Shown here: in pieces, positions 40,413 to 49,845 of the stretch
Numbering within the stretch: the stretch's first letter is position 1
How the letters are laid out: each line of letters starts with the position of its first letter
Origin: Stutzerimonas nitrititolerans
Lineage (GTDB): Bacteria; Pseudomonadota; Gammaproteobacteria; Pseudomonadales; Pseudomonadaceae
NCBI RefSeq assembly: GCF_003696285.1
Contig: NZ_RFFL01000017.1
Location: 1-64,000 of the forward strand
Length of the DNA stretch: 64,000 bases
Direction: 5' to 3'
The notes under the pieces: model-generated
The model's input: the letters and a program-made list of their open reading frames with translations, nothing else
Told to the model about the DNA's origin: nothing
Database searches by the model: none
Program-made: the position numbers and the translations under genes

Positions 40413-40744
40413 ATGCAGTTGCTCGGTTTCGGCAGGCCAGCCAGCTTGGCGGCGAGCTTGGCTGGCGTGCCTTTGAATAGACGGTTGAGGTGCATGCTGT
40501 TGCCCTTGTCGGGGCCGAGTTTCAAGGCGGTGTATTTGATCAGCGGGCGCGTTGCGGGCGACAGCTGGAACTCATCATGAAAAGCACGTAGCAGACGCAG
40601 GATTTCCCAGTGCTCGTCTTCCAGCGTCAGGTCTTCCTGCAGGGCGAGGGCTTCGGCCACTGGCTCGCTCCAATCGTTCAGGTCAGCCAGATAGCCTTCC
40701 TGGTCGACTTCGATGGGTCGGCCGTCGACGATCAAGATGTTCAT
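40409..40744 (-). CDS. tusE: sulfurtransferase TusE (DsrC family)
   Basis: 111 residues. The penultimate Cys110 in PKPSNCI is the sulfur-carrying cysteine of the swinging C-terminal arm. Body motifs DLNDWSEPVAEALA and HWEILRLLRAFH fit DsrC/TusE. It takes sulfur from TusD and passes it to MnmA. ATGA overlaps on both sides (tusB and ybiB). Confidence 0.94.
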   Translation of the reverse strand: MNILIVDGRPIEVDQEGYLADLNDWSEPVAEALALQEDLTLEDEHWEILRLLRAFHDEFQLSPATRPLIKYTALKLGPDKGNSMHLNRLFKGTPAKLAAKLAGLPKPSNCI

Positions 40745-41043
40745 AACCAGGCATTGGTCCGGTCATAGCGACAGCAGAGTTCGACGAAGCCGGCATAGTC
40801 GATCATTTGCAATCGTTCGGGTAGCGCCGCCAGGCCGCGCGCGATGACATCTTCCTCGAGGGCGAACAGCGCGATGCTGACAGGCATCAACTCCAGGGCC
40901 TGGCGCTGGGCCGTGCCGGTCTGCAACGCGTAAACGGCGTCGCCAGTCAGCAACAGAGCATCCTCTGCTGACAGCAGTTGCAGGCAACTGGCCAGGCGAC
41001 TGTCGGCGAAAGGAGAGTGCGAAAGCAGGTGCAAGGTGGCCAT
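40741..41043 (-). CDS. tusB: sulfurtransferase complex subunit TusB
   Basis: 100 residues beginning MATLHLLSHSPF, typical of TusB/DsrH. A structural subunit of the TusBCD heterohexamer. Its start overlaps the tusC stop by one base; its stop overlaps the tusE start by 4. Confidence 0.93.
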   Translation of the reverse strand: MATLHLLSHSPFADSRLASCLQLLSAEDALLLTGDAVYALQTGTAQRQALELMPVSIALFALEEDVIARGLAALPERLQMIDYAGFVELCCRYDRTNAWL

Positions 41044-41402
41044 CAGAGCGTTATCACCTGGTCGTAGCGGTTGATGAGTGCGCGCAGCGCGGTGTCGTCC
41101 AGCACTTCTACCGGTAGCGACAACGCGTTCTGGTCCAGGCCGCGTTCCTGGAGACTGCGCTGGGCAGCGTACAGCGAGTCGACACCGAACATGGGCAGCG
41201 CCTGCAGGTTGGCGGTGAGGTCCTTCTGCTGCAGTTGCCCGGCCTGCTGAGCCTGGACCAGCTGGAACACGCCATCGTCGAGAAACAGCATACCCAGAGG
41301 CAGCTCGAAGGCGCCTCCGGCCAGCGCGATATCCAGCGCTTCTCGCGCCGATGGGCCGGACCAGGGCGATTGCCGGGTGATGATCAGCATCGAGCGCGGC
41401 AT
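41043..41402 (-). CDS. tusC: sulfurtransferase complex subunit TusC
   Basis: 119 residues beginning MPRSMLIITRQSPW, DsrF/TusC family with the DsrE-like fold. Structural partner of TusB and TusD. Overlaps tusD by one base. Confidence 0.93.
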   Translation of the reverse strand: MPRSMLIITRQSPWSGPSAREALDIALAGGAFELPLGMLFLDDGVFQLVQAQQAGQLQQKDLTANLQALPMFGVDSLYAAQRSLQERGLDQNALSLPVEVLDDTALRALINRYDQVITL

Positions 41403-41794
41403 CAGTGACCTCCGAAGCAGACGAGGCGATCGGCTTGTTGTGCCGCTTCGTGCAGCTGGCCCAGGCCGGAAAGCTCCCAGGAGGGCGAGAGATTGGCGGC
41501 GGGACGCGAATGTCGCTGGGCTTCCCGCGCGTCCAGGACGCCCCGGCGCAGGCCTGCGGCGATGCAGACGACGCCGTCGAGCGCATGGCTACGAACGAAA
41601 CGCTCCCATTCACCGGCCAGGTCGAGCTCATCCTGCGCGGTCACGATATTGGCCGAGGCGCTGTGTACGCCGTCCTGATAGAGGAACAAGCGGGTGATTT
41701 CGTGCCCACCGGCAAGCACCGCTTTGGCGAAGCGCAATGCGCGCCGCGAAGCGGGGGAGTGGGCGGGAGAAAACAGAGCGATTACGAATTTCAT
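41402..41794 (-). CDS. tusD: sulfurtransferase complex subunit TusD
   Basis: 130 residues. Cys77 in DGVVCIAAGLRRG is the acceptor of sulfur from TusA (Cys78 in E. coli). Start at 41794 (MKFVIALFSPAH). First gene of the tusDCBE-ybiB chain; a terminator for yccA lies 48 bp upstream. Confidence 0.94.
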   Translation of the reverse strand: MKFVIALFSPAHSPASRRALRFAKAVLAGGHEITRLFLYQDGVHSASANIVTAQDELDLAGEWERFVRSHALDGVVCIAAGLRRGVLDAREAQRHSRPAANLSPSWELSGLGQLHEAAQQADRLVCFGGH

Positions 41795-41841
41795 GGCACA
41801 CCTTGCTAGCTGAGCGACATGATACGCCAGCTGCAGAAACG

Positions 41842-41863
41842 AAAAAGCCCGCCGAAGCGGGCT
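41842..41863 (-). terminator. rho-independent terminator of yccA
   Basis: On the minus strand AGCCCGC, loop TTCG and its complement are followed by TTTTT, 18 bp past the yccA stop. It separates yccA from the tus operon. Confidence 0.88.
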
Positions 41864-41880
41864 CATTCAGCGACTAGCGA

Positions 41881-42546
41881 TCAGTCGTCGCTCATGATGC
41901 CCATCAGCTGCAGCAGGCTGATGAACAGGTTGTACAGCGAAACGTACAGGCCGATGGTGGCCATGATGTAGTTGCGCTCGCCGCCATGGATGATGGCGCT
42001 GGTCTGGTAGAGGATGCAGACCGAGGAGAACAGTACGAAACCGGCGCTGATCGCCAGTTGCAGGCCGCTGATCTGGAAGAAGAAGCTTGCGACCATCGCA
42101 CCCAGCAGAACGAAGAAACCGGCGGTGATGAAGCCGCTGAGGAAGCTCATGTCCTTGCGGGTGATCAGCACGAAGGCGGACAGGCCGAAGAACACCAGCG
42201 CCGTCATCGATAGCGCCGAGGCGATCAGTTCTCCGCCGTTGGCAGTACCTAGGTACATGTTGAGAATCGGGCCGAGCGTATAACCCATGAATCCGGTCAG
42301 GGCGAAGGTGGACAGCAAGCCCCAGGCCGAATTGCGCAGTTTGACGGTCAGGAAGAACAGACCGTAGAAACCGATCAGCACCACGAAGATGTTCGGGTAG
42401 GGCGCATTGGCCTGCATCGCCATGTAGGCGACCAGGGCACTGAAACCCAGGGTGATGGCCAGAAGACCATAGGTGTTGCGCAAGACGCGGCTGACTTCCC
42501 TTTGTTCAACCTGCGTGTGCGTAGATGCGTACTGTTGCTCGTGCAT
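41881..42546 (-). CDS. yccA: Bax inhibitor-1 family inner-membrane protein YccA
   Basis: 221 residues with seven hydrophobic segments and the BI-1 marks [14 protein letters not shown] and C-terminal [18 protein letters not shown]. coli YccA is an FtsH substrate that modulates FtsH proteolysis. The ATG at 42546 has CAGGAGCG upstream; the upstream in-frame stretch runs into the tRNA promoter region. Confidence 0.92.
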   Translation of the reverse strand: MHEQQYASTHTQVEQREVSRVLRNTYGLLAITLGFSALVAYMAMQANAPYPNIFVVLIGFYGLFFLTVKLRNSAWGLLSTFALTGFMGYTLGPILNMYLGTANGGELIASALSMTALVFFGLSAFVLITRKDMSFLSGFITAGFFVLLGAMVASFFFQISGLQLAISAGFVLFSSVCILYQTSAIIHGGERNYIMATIGLYVSLYNLFISLLQLMGIMSDD

Positions 42547-42630
42547 GGCGACGCTCCTGTAGATGTATTCAGCCTGAAAACGGATGTGTCGGATCATAGC
42601 AGAGCTTTTGTTGCGGCCTAACAACAGAGT

Positions 42631-42658
42631 TTGACAGTGTGTTTCGTTCCGGTACTAT
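42631..42658 (+). promoter_or_regulatory. sigma70 promoter of tRNA-Ser
   Basis: TTGACA (42631-42636) and TACTAT (42653-42658) are separated by 16 bases, ending 16 bp before the tRNA. Confidence 0.8.
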
Positions 42659-42674
42659 TGCGCCCGCTCTCTGC

Positions 42675-42764
42675 GGAGGAGTGGCAGAGCGGTTGAATGC
42701 AACGGTCTTGAAAACCGTCGAAGGGGAAACTCTTCCGTGAGTTCGAATCTCACCTCCTCCGCCA
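42675..42764 (+). tRNA. tRNA-Ser(UGA)
   Basis: A class II tRNA with 7-bp acceptor arms GGAGGAG/CTCCTCC, D-arm, anticodon loop CTTGAAA giving anticodon TGA at 42709-42711, an extended variable arm (about 17 bases), T-loop TTCGAAT, discriminator G and an encoded CCA at 42762-42764. Reads UCN codons. A terminator follows. Confidence 0.97.
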
Positions 42765-42776
42765 TATCGCCAATCG

Positions 42777-42800
42777 AAGGCCCCGTATTCCGGGGCCTTT
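42777..42800 (+). terminator. terminator after tRNA-Ser
   Basis: AAGGCCCCG, a 5-base loop and its exact complement ending in TTT, 12 bp after the tRNA. Confidence 0.8.
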
Positions 42801-42919
42801 GGCGTTTCTGGATGGCGAGAATGGGCGTCTTCAGGTTCCGTCTTCTCCAACCGAAGAGTGCAACTTGAAAGTACTGTCATGTCGCTATACTTCATTCCCC
42901 AGGCAAAGGATTTGTCGCG

Positions 42920-43183
42920 ATGAAGCTCATTAGACAACCCGAGGCGTTAGCGCTCGTACGCGACCACTTCAGCCCGTTGTTATTCGTGGCCAGGATGGAT
43001 TCCCCTCGAACCATCCAGGCGATGCTCATGGACGAGAGCACCGGGGAATCGCTGGTGCTTACCGGCATACCCTGCGGGCTATCGCTGAGCAGAGCCCAGG
43101 TAGCCGGATTGATCAGCGCAATCGAACTTGATATCGCCGCGCTGCGGCCGGGGCTGCTGAAGCGAAGGCAGGCCGGCGGCTGA
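42920..43183 (+). CDS. small DUF1652-like protein
   Basis: 87 residues. The pattern VRDHFSPLLFVARM followed by STGESLVLTGIPCGLSLSRAQVAGL resembles the small Pseudomonas DUF1652 family, whose function is unknown. CAAAGGATTT lies upstream. No signal peptide or membrane segment; alone between the tRNA and pcaR. Confidence 0.6.
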   Translation: MKLIRQPEALALVRDHFSPLLFVARMDSPRTIQAMLMDESTGESLVLTGIPCGLSLSRAQVAGLISAIELDIAALRPGLLKRRQAGG

Positions 43184-43310
43184 TTCGTGCCTGCGGCCTT
43201 TCCAAGCCCTGGGCGATACGTCAGCGCCGCGTCTTCTTTCGATCAGCTAAAACCATCTCGCCGTTAAATGACGTTGCAGCGCCGCCGTGACATGACGTCT
43301 GGCGTGCTTT

Positions 43311-43342
43311 GCGATTATCGAATTGCCGGACGATAATCGAAC
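43311..43342. promoter_or_regulatory. PcaR-like operator pair upstream of pcaR
   Basis: GATTATCG (43313-43320) and CGATAATC (43331-43338) form an inverted repeat with a 10-base spacer, each close to the published PcaR site GTTCGATAATCGCAC. They lie 25-55 bp upstream of the pcaR ATG, consistent with autoregulation. Confidence 0.65.
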
Positions 43343-43366
43343 GCCTGCCTTCGACAAGGTGTTCCC

Positions 43367-44209
43367 ATGACCGACGACTCTCGCTCCGGCGTACCGCTTC
43401 TGATACCGCCCATCGTCGCCTCACCGGCCAAGCGTATCGAAGCCTTCGCCGGCGATCCGAATTTCATGACGTCGCTGGCCCGCGGCCTGGCGGTTGTGCA
43501 CGCCTTCCAGGAGCGCAAGCGGCATCTGACCATCGCGCAGATCAGCCACCGCACCGAGATCCCGCGCGCCGCGGTGCGCCGTTGCTTGTACACCCTGATG
43601 AAGCTGGGTTATGCCACCACCGATGGCCGTACCTATTCGCTGCTGCCCAAGGTGCTGACCTTGGGGCATGCCTACCTGTCTTCCACCCCCTTGGCGGTTA
43701 CCGCGCAGCCGATTCTCGATCGGTTGAGCGATCAGCTGCACGAGGCCTGCTCGATGGCCACGCTGGAAGGCGATGAGGTGCTGTACGTGGCGCGTTCGGC
43801 CACGCCGCAGCGGCTGATCTCCGTCGATCTCAGCGTCGGCAGCCGTCTGCCGGCCTATTGCACCTCCATGGGCCGGATTCTGTTGGCGGCTTTGGACGAT
43901 GCGGCGCTGGACGATTATCTGGAGCATGCGGATCTGCAGATCAAGACCAGCCGCACCCTGCATACACCCGAGGCCATTCGTGCGGCGATCATGGAGATTC
44001 GTCAGCAGGGCTGGGTGATCATCGACCAGGAACTGGAGGTAGGCCTGCGCTCGCTGGCCGTGCCGCTGAAGGATTCGGCAGGGCAGGTGCTGGCGGCGCT
44101 CAATGTGGGGACCCACGCCGGACGTGTCAGTCGTCAGGAGCTGGAAACGCGCTTCCTGCCGGTGCTGCTGGAGGCAAGCAAGGAGTTGAGCACGCGGTTG
44201 TTTCACTGA
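43367..44209 (+). CDS. pcaR: IclR-family regulator of beta-ketoadipate genes
   Basis: 280 residues. Winged HTH near residues 45-100 (SLARGLAVVHAFQERKRHL; ISHRTEIPRAAVRRCLYTL) and a C-terminal IclR effector domain. PcaR activates pca genes with beta-ketoadipate. The adjacent pcaIJFD genes and PcaR-type sites on both sides support the assignment over PobR- or CatR-type paralogues. Confidence 0.93.
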   Translation: MTDDSRSGVPLLIPPIVASPAKRIEAFAGDPNFMTSLARGLAVVHAFQERKRHLTIAQISHRTEIPRAAVRRCLYTLMKLGYATTDGRTYSLLPKVLTLGHAYLSSTPLAVTAQPILDRLSDQLHEACSMATLEGDEVLYVARSATPQRLISVDLSVGSRLPAYCTSMGRILLAALDDAALDDYLEHADLQIKTSRTLHTPEAIRAAIMEIRQQGWVIIDQELEVGLRSLAVPLKDSAGQVLAALNVGTHAGRVSRQELETRFLPVLLEASKELSTRLFH

Positions 44210-44249
44210 CTTCTTGGCGAGACTTCGGTCGAGACGTTGAAATCATTGT

Positions 44250-44285
44250 GTTCGATTATCGAACGATTAATCGATTATCGGATTG
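44250..44285. promoter_or_regulatory. PcaR-type operator cluster upstream of pcaI
   Basis: GTTCGATTATCGAAC (44250-44264) is a 15-bp perfect dyad differing by two bases from the reported PcaR site; CGATTAATCG (44264-44273) and TCGATTATCG (44271-44280) follow at once. The cluster lies about 80-115 bp upstream of the pcaI ATG. Confidence 0.75.
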
Positions 44286-44365
44286 TTCCGCAGTGAGGCC
44301 GTGGTTAGTGTGGATTGCAGGCACCGAATACCGGGTGCAATTCCACAACCACAAGAGACTGATCC

Positions 44366-45223
44366 ATGGCCGAGCTTCTTTCCCTTGGCGAAGCGATCGA
44401 GCGCTTCGTCAAGAATGGCGATACCGTCGCCCTCGAAGGTTTCACCCACCTGATTCCCACCGCTGCCGCCCACGAGCTCATCCGTCAGGACAAGAAGGAC
44501 CTGACCCTGGTGCGCATGACGCCCGACCTGGTCTACGACCTGCTGATCGGTGCCGGTTGCGCGAAGAAGCTGATCTTCTCCTGGGGCGGCAATCCCGGCG
44601 TCGGCTCGCTGCACCGCCTGCGCGATGCGGTGGAAAAGCAGTGGCCGCAACCGCTGGAGATCGAAGAACACAGCCACGCCGATCTGGCCAACGCCTACGT
44701 CGCCGGCGCCTCGGGCCTGCCGTTCGCGGTGCTGCGCGCCTACCTTGGCTCAGACCTGCCAAAGGTCAATCCGATGATCAAGTTCATCGACTGCCCCTTC
44801 ACCGGCGAGAAGCTGGCGGCGGTACCCAGCGTGCGCCCGGACGTCACTGTGATTCACGCTCAGAAGGCCGATCGCAAGGGCAACGTGCTGATCAGCGGCA
44901 TCCTCGGCGTGCAGAAGGAAGCCGCGCTGGCGGCCAGACGCTGCATCGTCACCGTCGAGGAAATCGTCGACGACCTCGACGCGCCGATGAACGCCTGCGT
45001 GTTGCCGACCTGGGCGCTGAGCGCCGTCTGCCTGGTGCCGGGCGGAGCGCATCCGTCCTACGCCCATGGCTACTACCAGCGCGACAACCGCTTTTATCAG
45101 GCATGGGACCCGATTGCCCGCAGCCGCGAGTCCTTTACCGCCTGGATCGATGAATTCATCCGTGGTACCGCCGATTTCAGTGCATTCCAGGCCAAACTGG
45201 CCGCGCAGCAGGAGGCCCAGTGA
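44366..45223 (+). CDS. pcaI: 3-oxoadipate CoA-transferase subunit A
   Basis: 285 residues, CoA-transferase family I alpha subunit (GDTVALEGFTHLIPTAAAHE; WGGNPGVGSLHRL). With PcaJ it moves CoA from succinyl-CoA to beta-ketoadipate. Stop overlaps the pcaJ ATG by one base (TGATG). Preceded by the PcaR operator cluster. Confidence 0.94.
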   Translation: MAELLSLGEAIERFVKNGDTVALEGFTHLIPTAAAHELIRQDKKDLTLVRMTPDLVYDLLIGAGCAKKLIFSWGGNPGVGSLHRLRDAVEKQWPQPLEIEEHSHADLANAYVAGASGLPFAVLRAYLGSDLPKVNPMIKFIDCPFTGEKLAAVPSVRPDVTVIHAQKADRKGNVLISGILGVQKEAALAARRCIVTVEEIVDDLDAPMNACVLPTWALSAVCLVPGGAHPSYAHGYYQRDNRFYQAWDPIARSRESFTAWIDEFIRGTADFSAFQAKLAAQQEAQ

Positions 45224-46002
45224 TGACCTACACCACCAACGAAATGATGACGGTGGCCGCTTCGCGTCGCCTCGGCAATGGCAGCGTCTGCTTCGTCGGC
45301 ATCGGCCTGCCTTCCAAGGCTGCCAACCTGGCGCGCCTGACCCATGCGCCGGACGTGGTGCTGATCTACGAATCCGGCCCCATCGGTGCCAAGCCCTCGG
45401 TGCTGCCGCTGTCCATTGGCGATGGCGAACTGGCCGAGACCGCCGACACCGTGGTACCCACTGGCGAGATCTTTCGCTACTGGCTGCAGGGTGGGCGCAT
45501 CGACGTCGGCTTTCTCGGCGCGGCGCAGGTCGACCGGTACGGCAATATCAACACCACGGTGATCGGCGACTATCACCAACCGAAAGTTCGCTTGCCAGGG
45601 GCGGGTGGGGCGCCGGAAATTGCCGGCTCGGCCAGGCAGGTGCTGATCATCCTCAAGCAGTCGCATCGCACCTTCGTCGACAAGCTGGCGTTCGTCACCT
45701 CGGTCGGTTTCGGGGAGGGCGGCGAGCACCGCAAGCAGCTCGGGCTGCCGGGCGAAGGGCCGGTGGGGATCATCACCGACCTGTGCATCATGGAGCCGGA
45801 AGCCGGCACCCATGAATTCGTGGTGACCTCGCTGCACCCGGGTGTGACCCGCGAGCAGGTGATCGAAAACACCGGCTGGGCGATTCGCTTCGCCGAGGAT
45901 GTGGCCACCACCGAGGCGCCGCGTGCCGAGGAACTGCAGGCACTGCGCGCCCTGGAAGCACGCACCGCCGCCGCCCACGGACAATCTGGAGGTGACGAAT
46001 GA
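45223..46002 (+). CDS. pcaJ: 3-oxoadipate CoA-transferase subunit B
   Basis: 259 residues, CoA-transferase family I beta subunit. The catalytic Glu is expected in [10 protein letters not shown]. Other marks: [15 protein letters not shown] and [15 protein letters not shown]. The ATG at 45223 follows GGAGG; a GTG three bases earlier is rejected. Overlaps pcaF by ATGA. Confidence 0.94.
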   Translation: MTYTTNEMMTVAASRRLGNGSVCFVGIGLPSKAANLARLTHAPDVVLIYESGPIGAKPSVLPLSIGDGELAETADTVVPTGEIFRYWLQGGRIDVGFLGAAQVDRYGNINTTVIGDYHQPKVRLPGAGGAPEIAGSARQVLIILKQSHRTFVDKLAFVTSVGFGEGGEHRKQLGLPGEGPVGIITDLCIMEPEAGTHEFVVTSLHPGVTREQVIENTGWAIRFAEDVATTEAPRAEELQALRALEARTAAAHGQSGGDE

Positions 46003-47210
46003 CACGTGAAGTCTTTATCTGCGACGCCGTCCGCACACCCATCGGCCGCTTCGGCGGCGGGCTGTCGGCGGTGCGGGCTGACGATCTGGCGTCCACGCCG
46101 ATCCGGGCGCTGCTGGAGCGCAACCCGCAGCTCGATCCGGCGGCCATCGACGAGGTGTTCCTCGGCAGCGCCAACCAGGCTGGCGAGGACAACCGCAACG
46201 TCGCACGCATGGCCGCGCTGCTCGCCGGGTTGCCGGAAAGCGTGCCGGGCGTGACCCTCAATCGCCTCTGCGCTTCGGGCATGGATGCGGTAGGCAGCGC
46301 CTTTCGCGCCATCGCCAGTGGCGAGATCGAGCTGGCCATTGCCGGCGGCGTCGAGTCCATGTCCCGTGCGCCGTACGTCATGGGCAAGGCCGATAGCGCT
46401 TTCGGCCGCACGCAGAAAATCGAGGACACCACCATCGGCTGGCGCTTCATCAATCCCAGGATGAAGGAAATGTATGGCGTCGACGCCATGCCGGAGACCG
46501 CCGACAACGTCGCCGAAAAGTGGCAGGTCAGTCGAGAAGACCAGGACGCCTTCGCCCTGCGCAGCCAGCAGCGCACCGCCAAGGCGCAAGCCGCGGGCTT
46601 CTTCGCGGAGGAAATCGTGCCGGTGGTGATCAAGGGGCGCAAGGGCGACACGCTGATCGACACCGACGAGCATCCACGTCCGGACACCACTGCCGAGGCG
46701 CTGGCCAGGCTCAGGCCGATCAATGGCGCGGACAGGACCGTCACGGCCGGCAACGCTTCGGGCGTCAACGATGGTGCGGCGGCGATGATCCTGGCCAGCG
46801 CCGAAGCGGCGCAGAAGTACGGCCTGAAGCCGCGCGCCAGGGTGCTCGGCATGGCCAGCGCCGGCGTCGCGCCGCGCATCATGGGCTACGGTCCGGTGCC
46901 GGCGGTGCGCAAGCTGTGCGAGCGGCTGAACATCGCCGTGAATGATTTCGACGTGATCGAACTCAACGAAGCCTTTGCCGCTCAGGGCCTGGCCGTGACC
47001 CGCGACCTGGGCTTGGCGGACGATAGCGAGAAGGTGAATCCCAACGGCGGCGCCATTGCCCTGGGTCATCCGCTGGGCATGAGCGGCGCGCGCCTGGTGC
47101 TGACAGCGGTGCATGCGCTGGAAAAGTCCGGTGGCAGATTGGCTCTGGCGACCATGTGTGTCGGCGTGGGACAGGGCCTGGCGCTGGCGGTCGAACGGGT
47201 TGTGAGGTAG
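45999..47210 (+). CDS. pcaF: 3-oxoadipyl-CoA thiolase
   Basis: 403 residues. Thiolase cysteines: nucleophile Cys91 in [11 protein letters not shown] and Cys in MCVGVGQG, plus His in [11 protein letters not shown]. Cleaves beta-ketoadipyl-CoA to succinyl-CoA and acetyl-CoA. GGAGGTGACGA precedes the ATG; third gene of the pcaIJFD operon. Confidence 0.95.
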   Translation: MTREVFICDAVRTPIGRFGGGLSAVRADDLASTPIRALLERNPQLDPAAIDEVFLGSANQAGEDNRNVARMAALLAGLPESVPGVTLNRLCASGMDAVGSAFRAIASGEIELAIAGGVESMSRAPYVMGKADSAFGRTQKIEDTTIGWRFINPRMKEMYGVDAMPETADNVAEKWQVSREDQDAFALRSQQRTAKAQAAGFFAEEIVPVVIKGRKGDTLIDTDEHPRPDTTAEALARLRPINGADRTVTAGNASGVNDGAAAMILASAEAAQKYGLKPRARVLGMASAGVAPRIMGYGPVPAVRKLCERLNIAVNDFDVIELNEAFAAQGLAVTRDLGLADDSEKVNPNGGAIALGHPLGMSGARLVLTAVHALEKSGGRLALATMCVGVGQGLALAVERVVR

Positions 47211-47284
47211 TGGTGGAAAAGTTTCACAGCGCTTCCACCCTGCGCCCGCCGAGTTCCTTCATTCGCACCCATAAGGATTTTTCC

Positions 47285-48073
47285 ATGCCTACCGTGAAAC
47301 TCGCCGATGGCGAACTGAATTACCGTCTCGAGGGCCCAGTCGATGCGCCGGTGCTGGTGCTCTCCAACTCGCTGGGTACCGATCTGCACATGTGGGATGC
47401 GCAGGTCCCGGCGTTCAGCGAGCATTTCCGCGTGCTGCGCTACGACACCCGGGGCCACGGCGGTTCGGCGGTCACGCCGGGGCCGTACAGCATCGAGCAG
47501 CTCGGGCAGGATGTGCTGGGCCTGGTCGACTCCCTCGGTATCGACCGTTTCGCCTTCTGCGGTCTGTCCATGGGCGGCCTGATCGGCCAGTGGCTGGGCA
47601 TCAATGCCGGCGAGCGGCTGACGCGCCTGGTGATCTGCAACACCGGCGCGAAGATCGGCACCGACGAAGTCTGGAACGAACGCATCGATACCGTGCTCGA
47701 GGGCGGCGAACAGGCGATGCGCGACATGCGCGACGCCTCCATCGCGCGCTGGTTCACCCCGACGTTCGCCGAGCAGCAGCCGCTGCAGACCAGCCGCATC
47801 ACCCAGATGATCGCCAGCACCTCGCCCGAGGGCTATGCCGCCAACTGCGCGGCGGTGCGCGACGCCGATTACCGCGAGCAGCTGGGTGCCATCCGGGTGC
47901 CGACGCTGATCGTCTGCGGCAGCAAGGACCCGGTGACCACGCCGGAGCACGGGCGTTTCCTGCAGGAACGCATTGCCGGTGCCGAACTGGCGGAGTTCGA
48001 TGCGGCGCACCTCTCCAACGTCGAGGCAGGGGAGGCATACACGCGGCGCGTGCTGGATTTCCTGCGCGCCTGA
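47285..48073 (+). CDS. pcaD: 3-oxoadipate enol-lactonase
   Basis: 262 residues, alpha/beta hydrolase. Nucleophile Ser95 in CGLSMGG, acid in KDPVTTPEH, His in DAAHLSNVE. Hydrolyses beta-ketoadipate enol-lactone. The ATG at 47285 lies 75 bp after pcaF; an in-frame upstream extension overlaps pcaF and is rejected. pcaB, pcaC, pcaG and pcaH are not in the window. Confidence 0.93.
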   Translation: MPTVKLADGELNYRLEGPVDAPVLVLSNSLGTDLHMWDAQVPAFSEHFRVLRYDTRGHGGSAVTPGPYSIEQLGQDVLGLVDSLGIDRFAFCGLSMGGLIGQWLGINAGERLTRLVICNTGAKIGTDEVWNERIDTVLEGGEQAMRDMRDASIARWFTPTFAEQQPLQTSRITQMIASTSPEGYAANCAAVRDADYREQLGAIRVPTLIVCGSKDPVTTPEHGRFLQERIAGAELAEFDAAHLSNVEAGEAYTRRVLDFLRA

Positions 48074-48403
48074 GCGCTTCACTGCAGTCTGCGCCGCAAG
48101 CGCGCGGGCCATATCCGCCGTGGCTTTTGCTGCGGCGCCTTCTCCCTCGTCCGAATATCCACACCTCGGAAAGGCACCCTGGCCGCAATTCGCTGTCACT
48201 TTAGCTGACCCCTGACGCTCTGTTCGATTGAATCGGCGATAGCTCAGACGCCCCAGATGCCGCCATACCGGTACTGCTTCTTCCCCTGTCGGGTCGTTGC
48301 CACAACCGATTCGCGAGGTCTGGCGCAGAGCACGCATCGGTCATCGACAGCACAGGCACCGAAAACAGCAGCCAGCGCGCGGCCAGACGACGAGGAGATG
48401 TTC
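48074..48403. other. pcaD-cioA intergenic region, no gene seen
   Basis: About 330 bases with no supported gene. It should hold the cioAB promoter; no Anr box or convincing -35/-10 pair stood out. GTTCGATTGAATCG at 48222-48235 partly resembles a PcaR site but is poorly placed. Confidence 0.4.
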
Positions 48404-49843
48404 ATGTTCGGATTGGAGGCTCTCGAGCTTGCGCGAATCCAGTTCGCCTTCACCATTTCTTTTCACATCATCTTCCCGGCCATCACCATCGGCCTGGCCA
48501 GTTACCTGGCGGTGCTGGAAGGCCTGTGGCTGAAAACCCAGCGCCCGCTCTATCGCGATCTCTACCATTTCTGGATGAAGATATTCGCGGTCAACTTCGG
48601 CATGGGGGTGGTCTCGGGCATCGTCATGGCCTACCAGTTCGGCACCAACTGGAGCGCCTTTTCGGAGTTCGCCGGTAGCGTTACCGGCCCCTTGCTGACT
48701 TACGAGGTGCTGACGGCATTCTTCCTCGAAGCGGGTTTTCTCGGCGTCATGCTGTTCGGCTGGAACCGCGTCGGCCCGGGCCTGCATTTCTTCGCCACGG
48801 TGATGGTGGCGCTCGGCACGCTGATCTCTACCTTCTGGATTCTGGCGTCCAACAGCTGGATGCATACGCCTCAGGGCCACGAGATCATCGACGGCATCGT
48901 GGTGCCGGTGGACTGGTTGGCGGTGATCTTCAACCCGTCCTTCCCGTATCGCCTCACCCACATGGCGATCGCGGCGTTTCTCGCCACGGCTTTCATGGTG
49001 GGGGCGTCGGCGGCCTGGCACCTGCTGCGCGGCCGGGACAATCCGGCGATTCGCAAGATGCTCTCGATGGCCATGTGGATGGCGCTGATCGTGGCGCCGA
49101 TCCAGGCCCTGGTGGGTGACTTCCACGGGCTCAATACGCTGGAGCATCAGCCGGCGAAGATCGCCGCGATGGAGGGGCACTGGGACAACTCTTCCGGTGA
49201 GCCGACGCCGTTGCTGCTGTTCGGCTGGCCCGACATGGAGCGCGAGGAAACACTCTACAAGGTCGAGATTCCCTACCTCGGTAGCCTGATTCTGCAACAC
49301 AGCCTGACCGAGCAGGTGCCGGCGCTGAACGAGTTCCCTCCCGAGGATCGCCCCAACGCGACGATCGTCTTCTGGACGTTCCGTATCATGGTCGCGCTGG
49401 GTCTGCTGATGATCGCCACCGGCCTCTGGAGCCTGTGGCTGCGCCGTGGCGATCGGCTGTTTCATTCCCGCGCCTTCCTGCGGCTGGTGCTCTGGATGGG
49501 CCCCTCGGGGCTGATCGCGATTCTCGCCGGCTGGTTCACCACCGAAATCGGCCGTCAGCCATGGGTCGTCTACGGGCTGATGCGCACCGCCGACGCCGTG
49601 TCCAATCACGGCGCCGAACAGCTTGGCTTGACGCTGGCGCTGTTCGTGCTGATCTATTTCGCGGTGTTCGGCGTGGGCTTCGTTTACGTGTTGCGCCTGA
49701 TCGGCAAGGGCCCGGTCATGGACGAAGGCAAGGAGACCGGTATCGGCGGACCGGGTCAGAAACGCACGCCGGCACGGCCCATCTCGGCCGCCGACGAGGC
49801 GATTGCGCACGAGCATGGTGACCAACTGGGCGAGGGGAATTGA
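48404..49843 (+). CDS. cioA: cyanide-insensitive terminal oxidase subunit I (cytochrome bd type)
   Basis: 479 residues with about nine membrane helices. The GRQPW motif (in TTEIGRQPWVVYG) and the short Q-loop region are those of CioA-type bd oxidases. It oxidises quinol and reduces oxygen without proton pumping and resists cyanide. GAGGAG six bases upstream sets the start at 48404 (MFGLEALELARIQFAF); an ATG two codons earlier is possible. cioB follows 2 bp after the stop. Confidence 0.95.
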   Translation: MFGLEALELARIQFAFTISFHIIFPAITIGLASYLAVLEGLWLKTQRPLYRDLYHFWMKIFAVNFGMGVVSGIVMAYQFGTNWSAFSEFAGSVTGPLLTYEVLTAFFLEAGFLGVMLFGWNRVGPGLHFFATVMVALGTLISTFWILASNSWMHTPQGHEIIDGIVVPVDWLAVIFNPSFPYRLTHMAIAAFLATAFMVGASAAWHLLRGRDNPAIRKMLSMAMWMALIVAPIQALVGDFHGLNTLEHQPAKIAAMEGHWDNSSGEPTPLLLFGWPDMEREETLYKVEIPYLGSLILQHSLTEQVPALNEFPPEDRPNATIVFWTFRIMVALGLLMIATGLWSLWLRRGDRLFHSRAFLRLVLWMGPSGLIAILAGWFTTEIGRQPWVVYGLMRTADAVSNHGAEQLGLTLALFVLIYFAVFGVGFVYVLRLIGKGPVMDEGKETGIGGPGQKRTPARPISAADEAIAHEHGDQLGEGN

Positions 49844-49845
49844 GC

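Noticed and set aside
48221-48236. PcaR-like sequence GTTCGATTGAATCG upstream of cioA
   Set aside because: Only half matches the dyad, and cioAB is not known to be under PcaR; probably chance.
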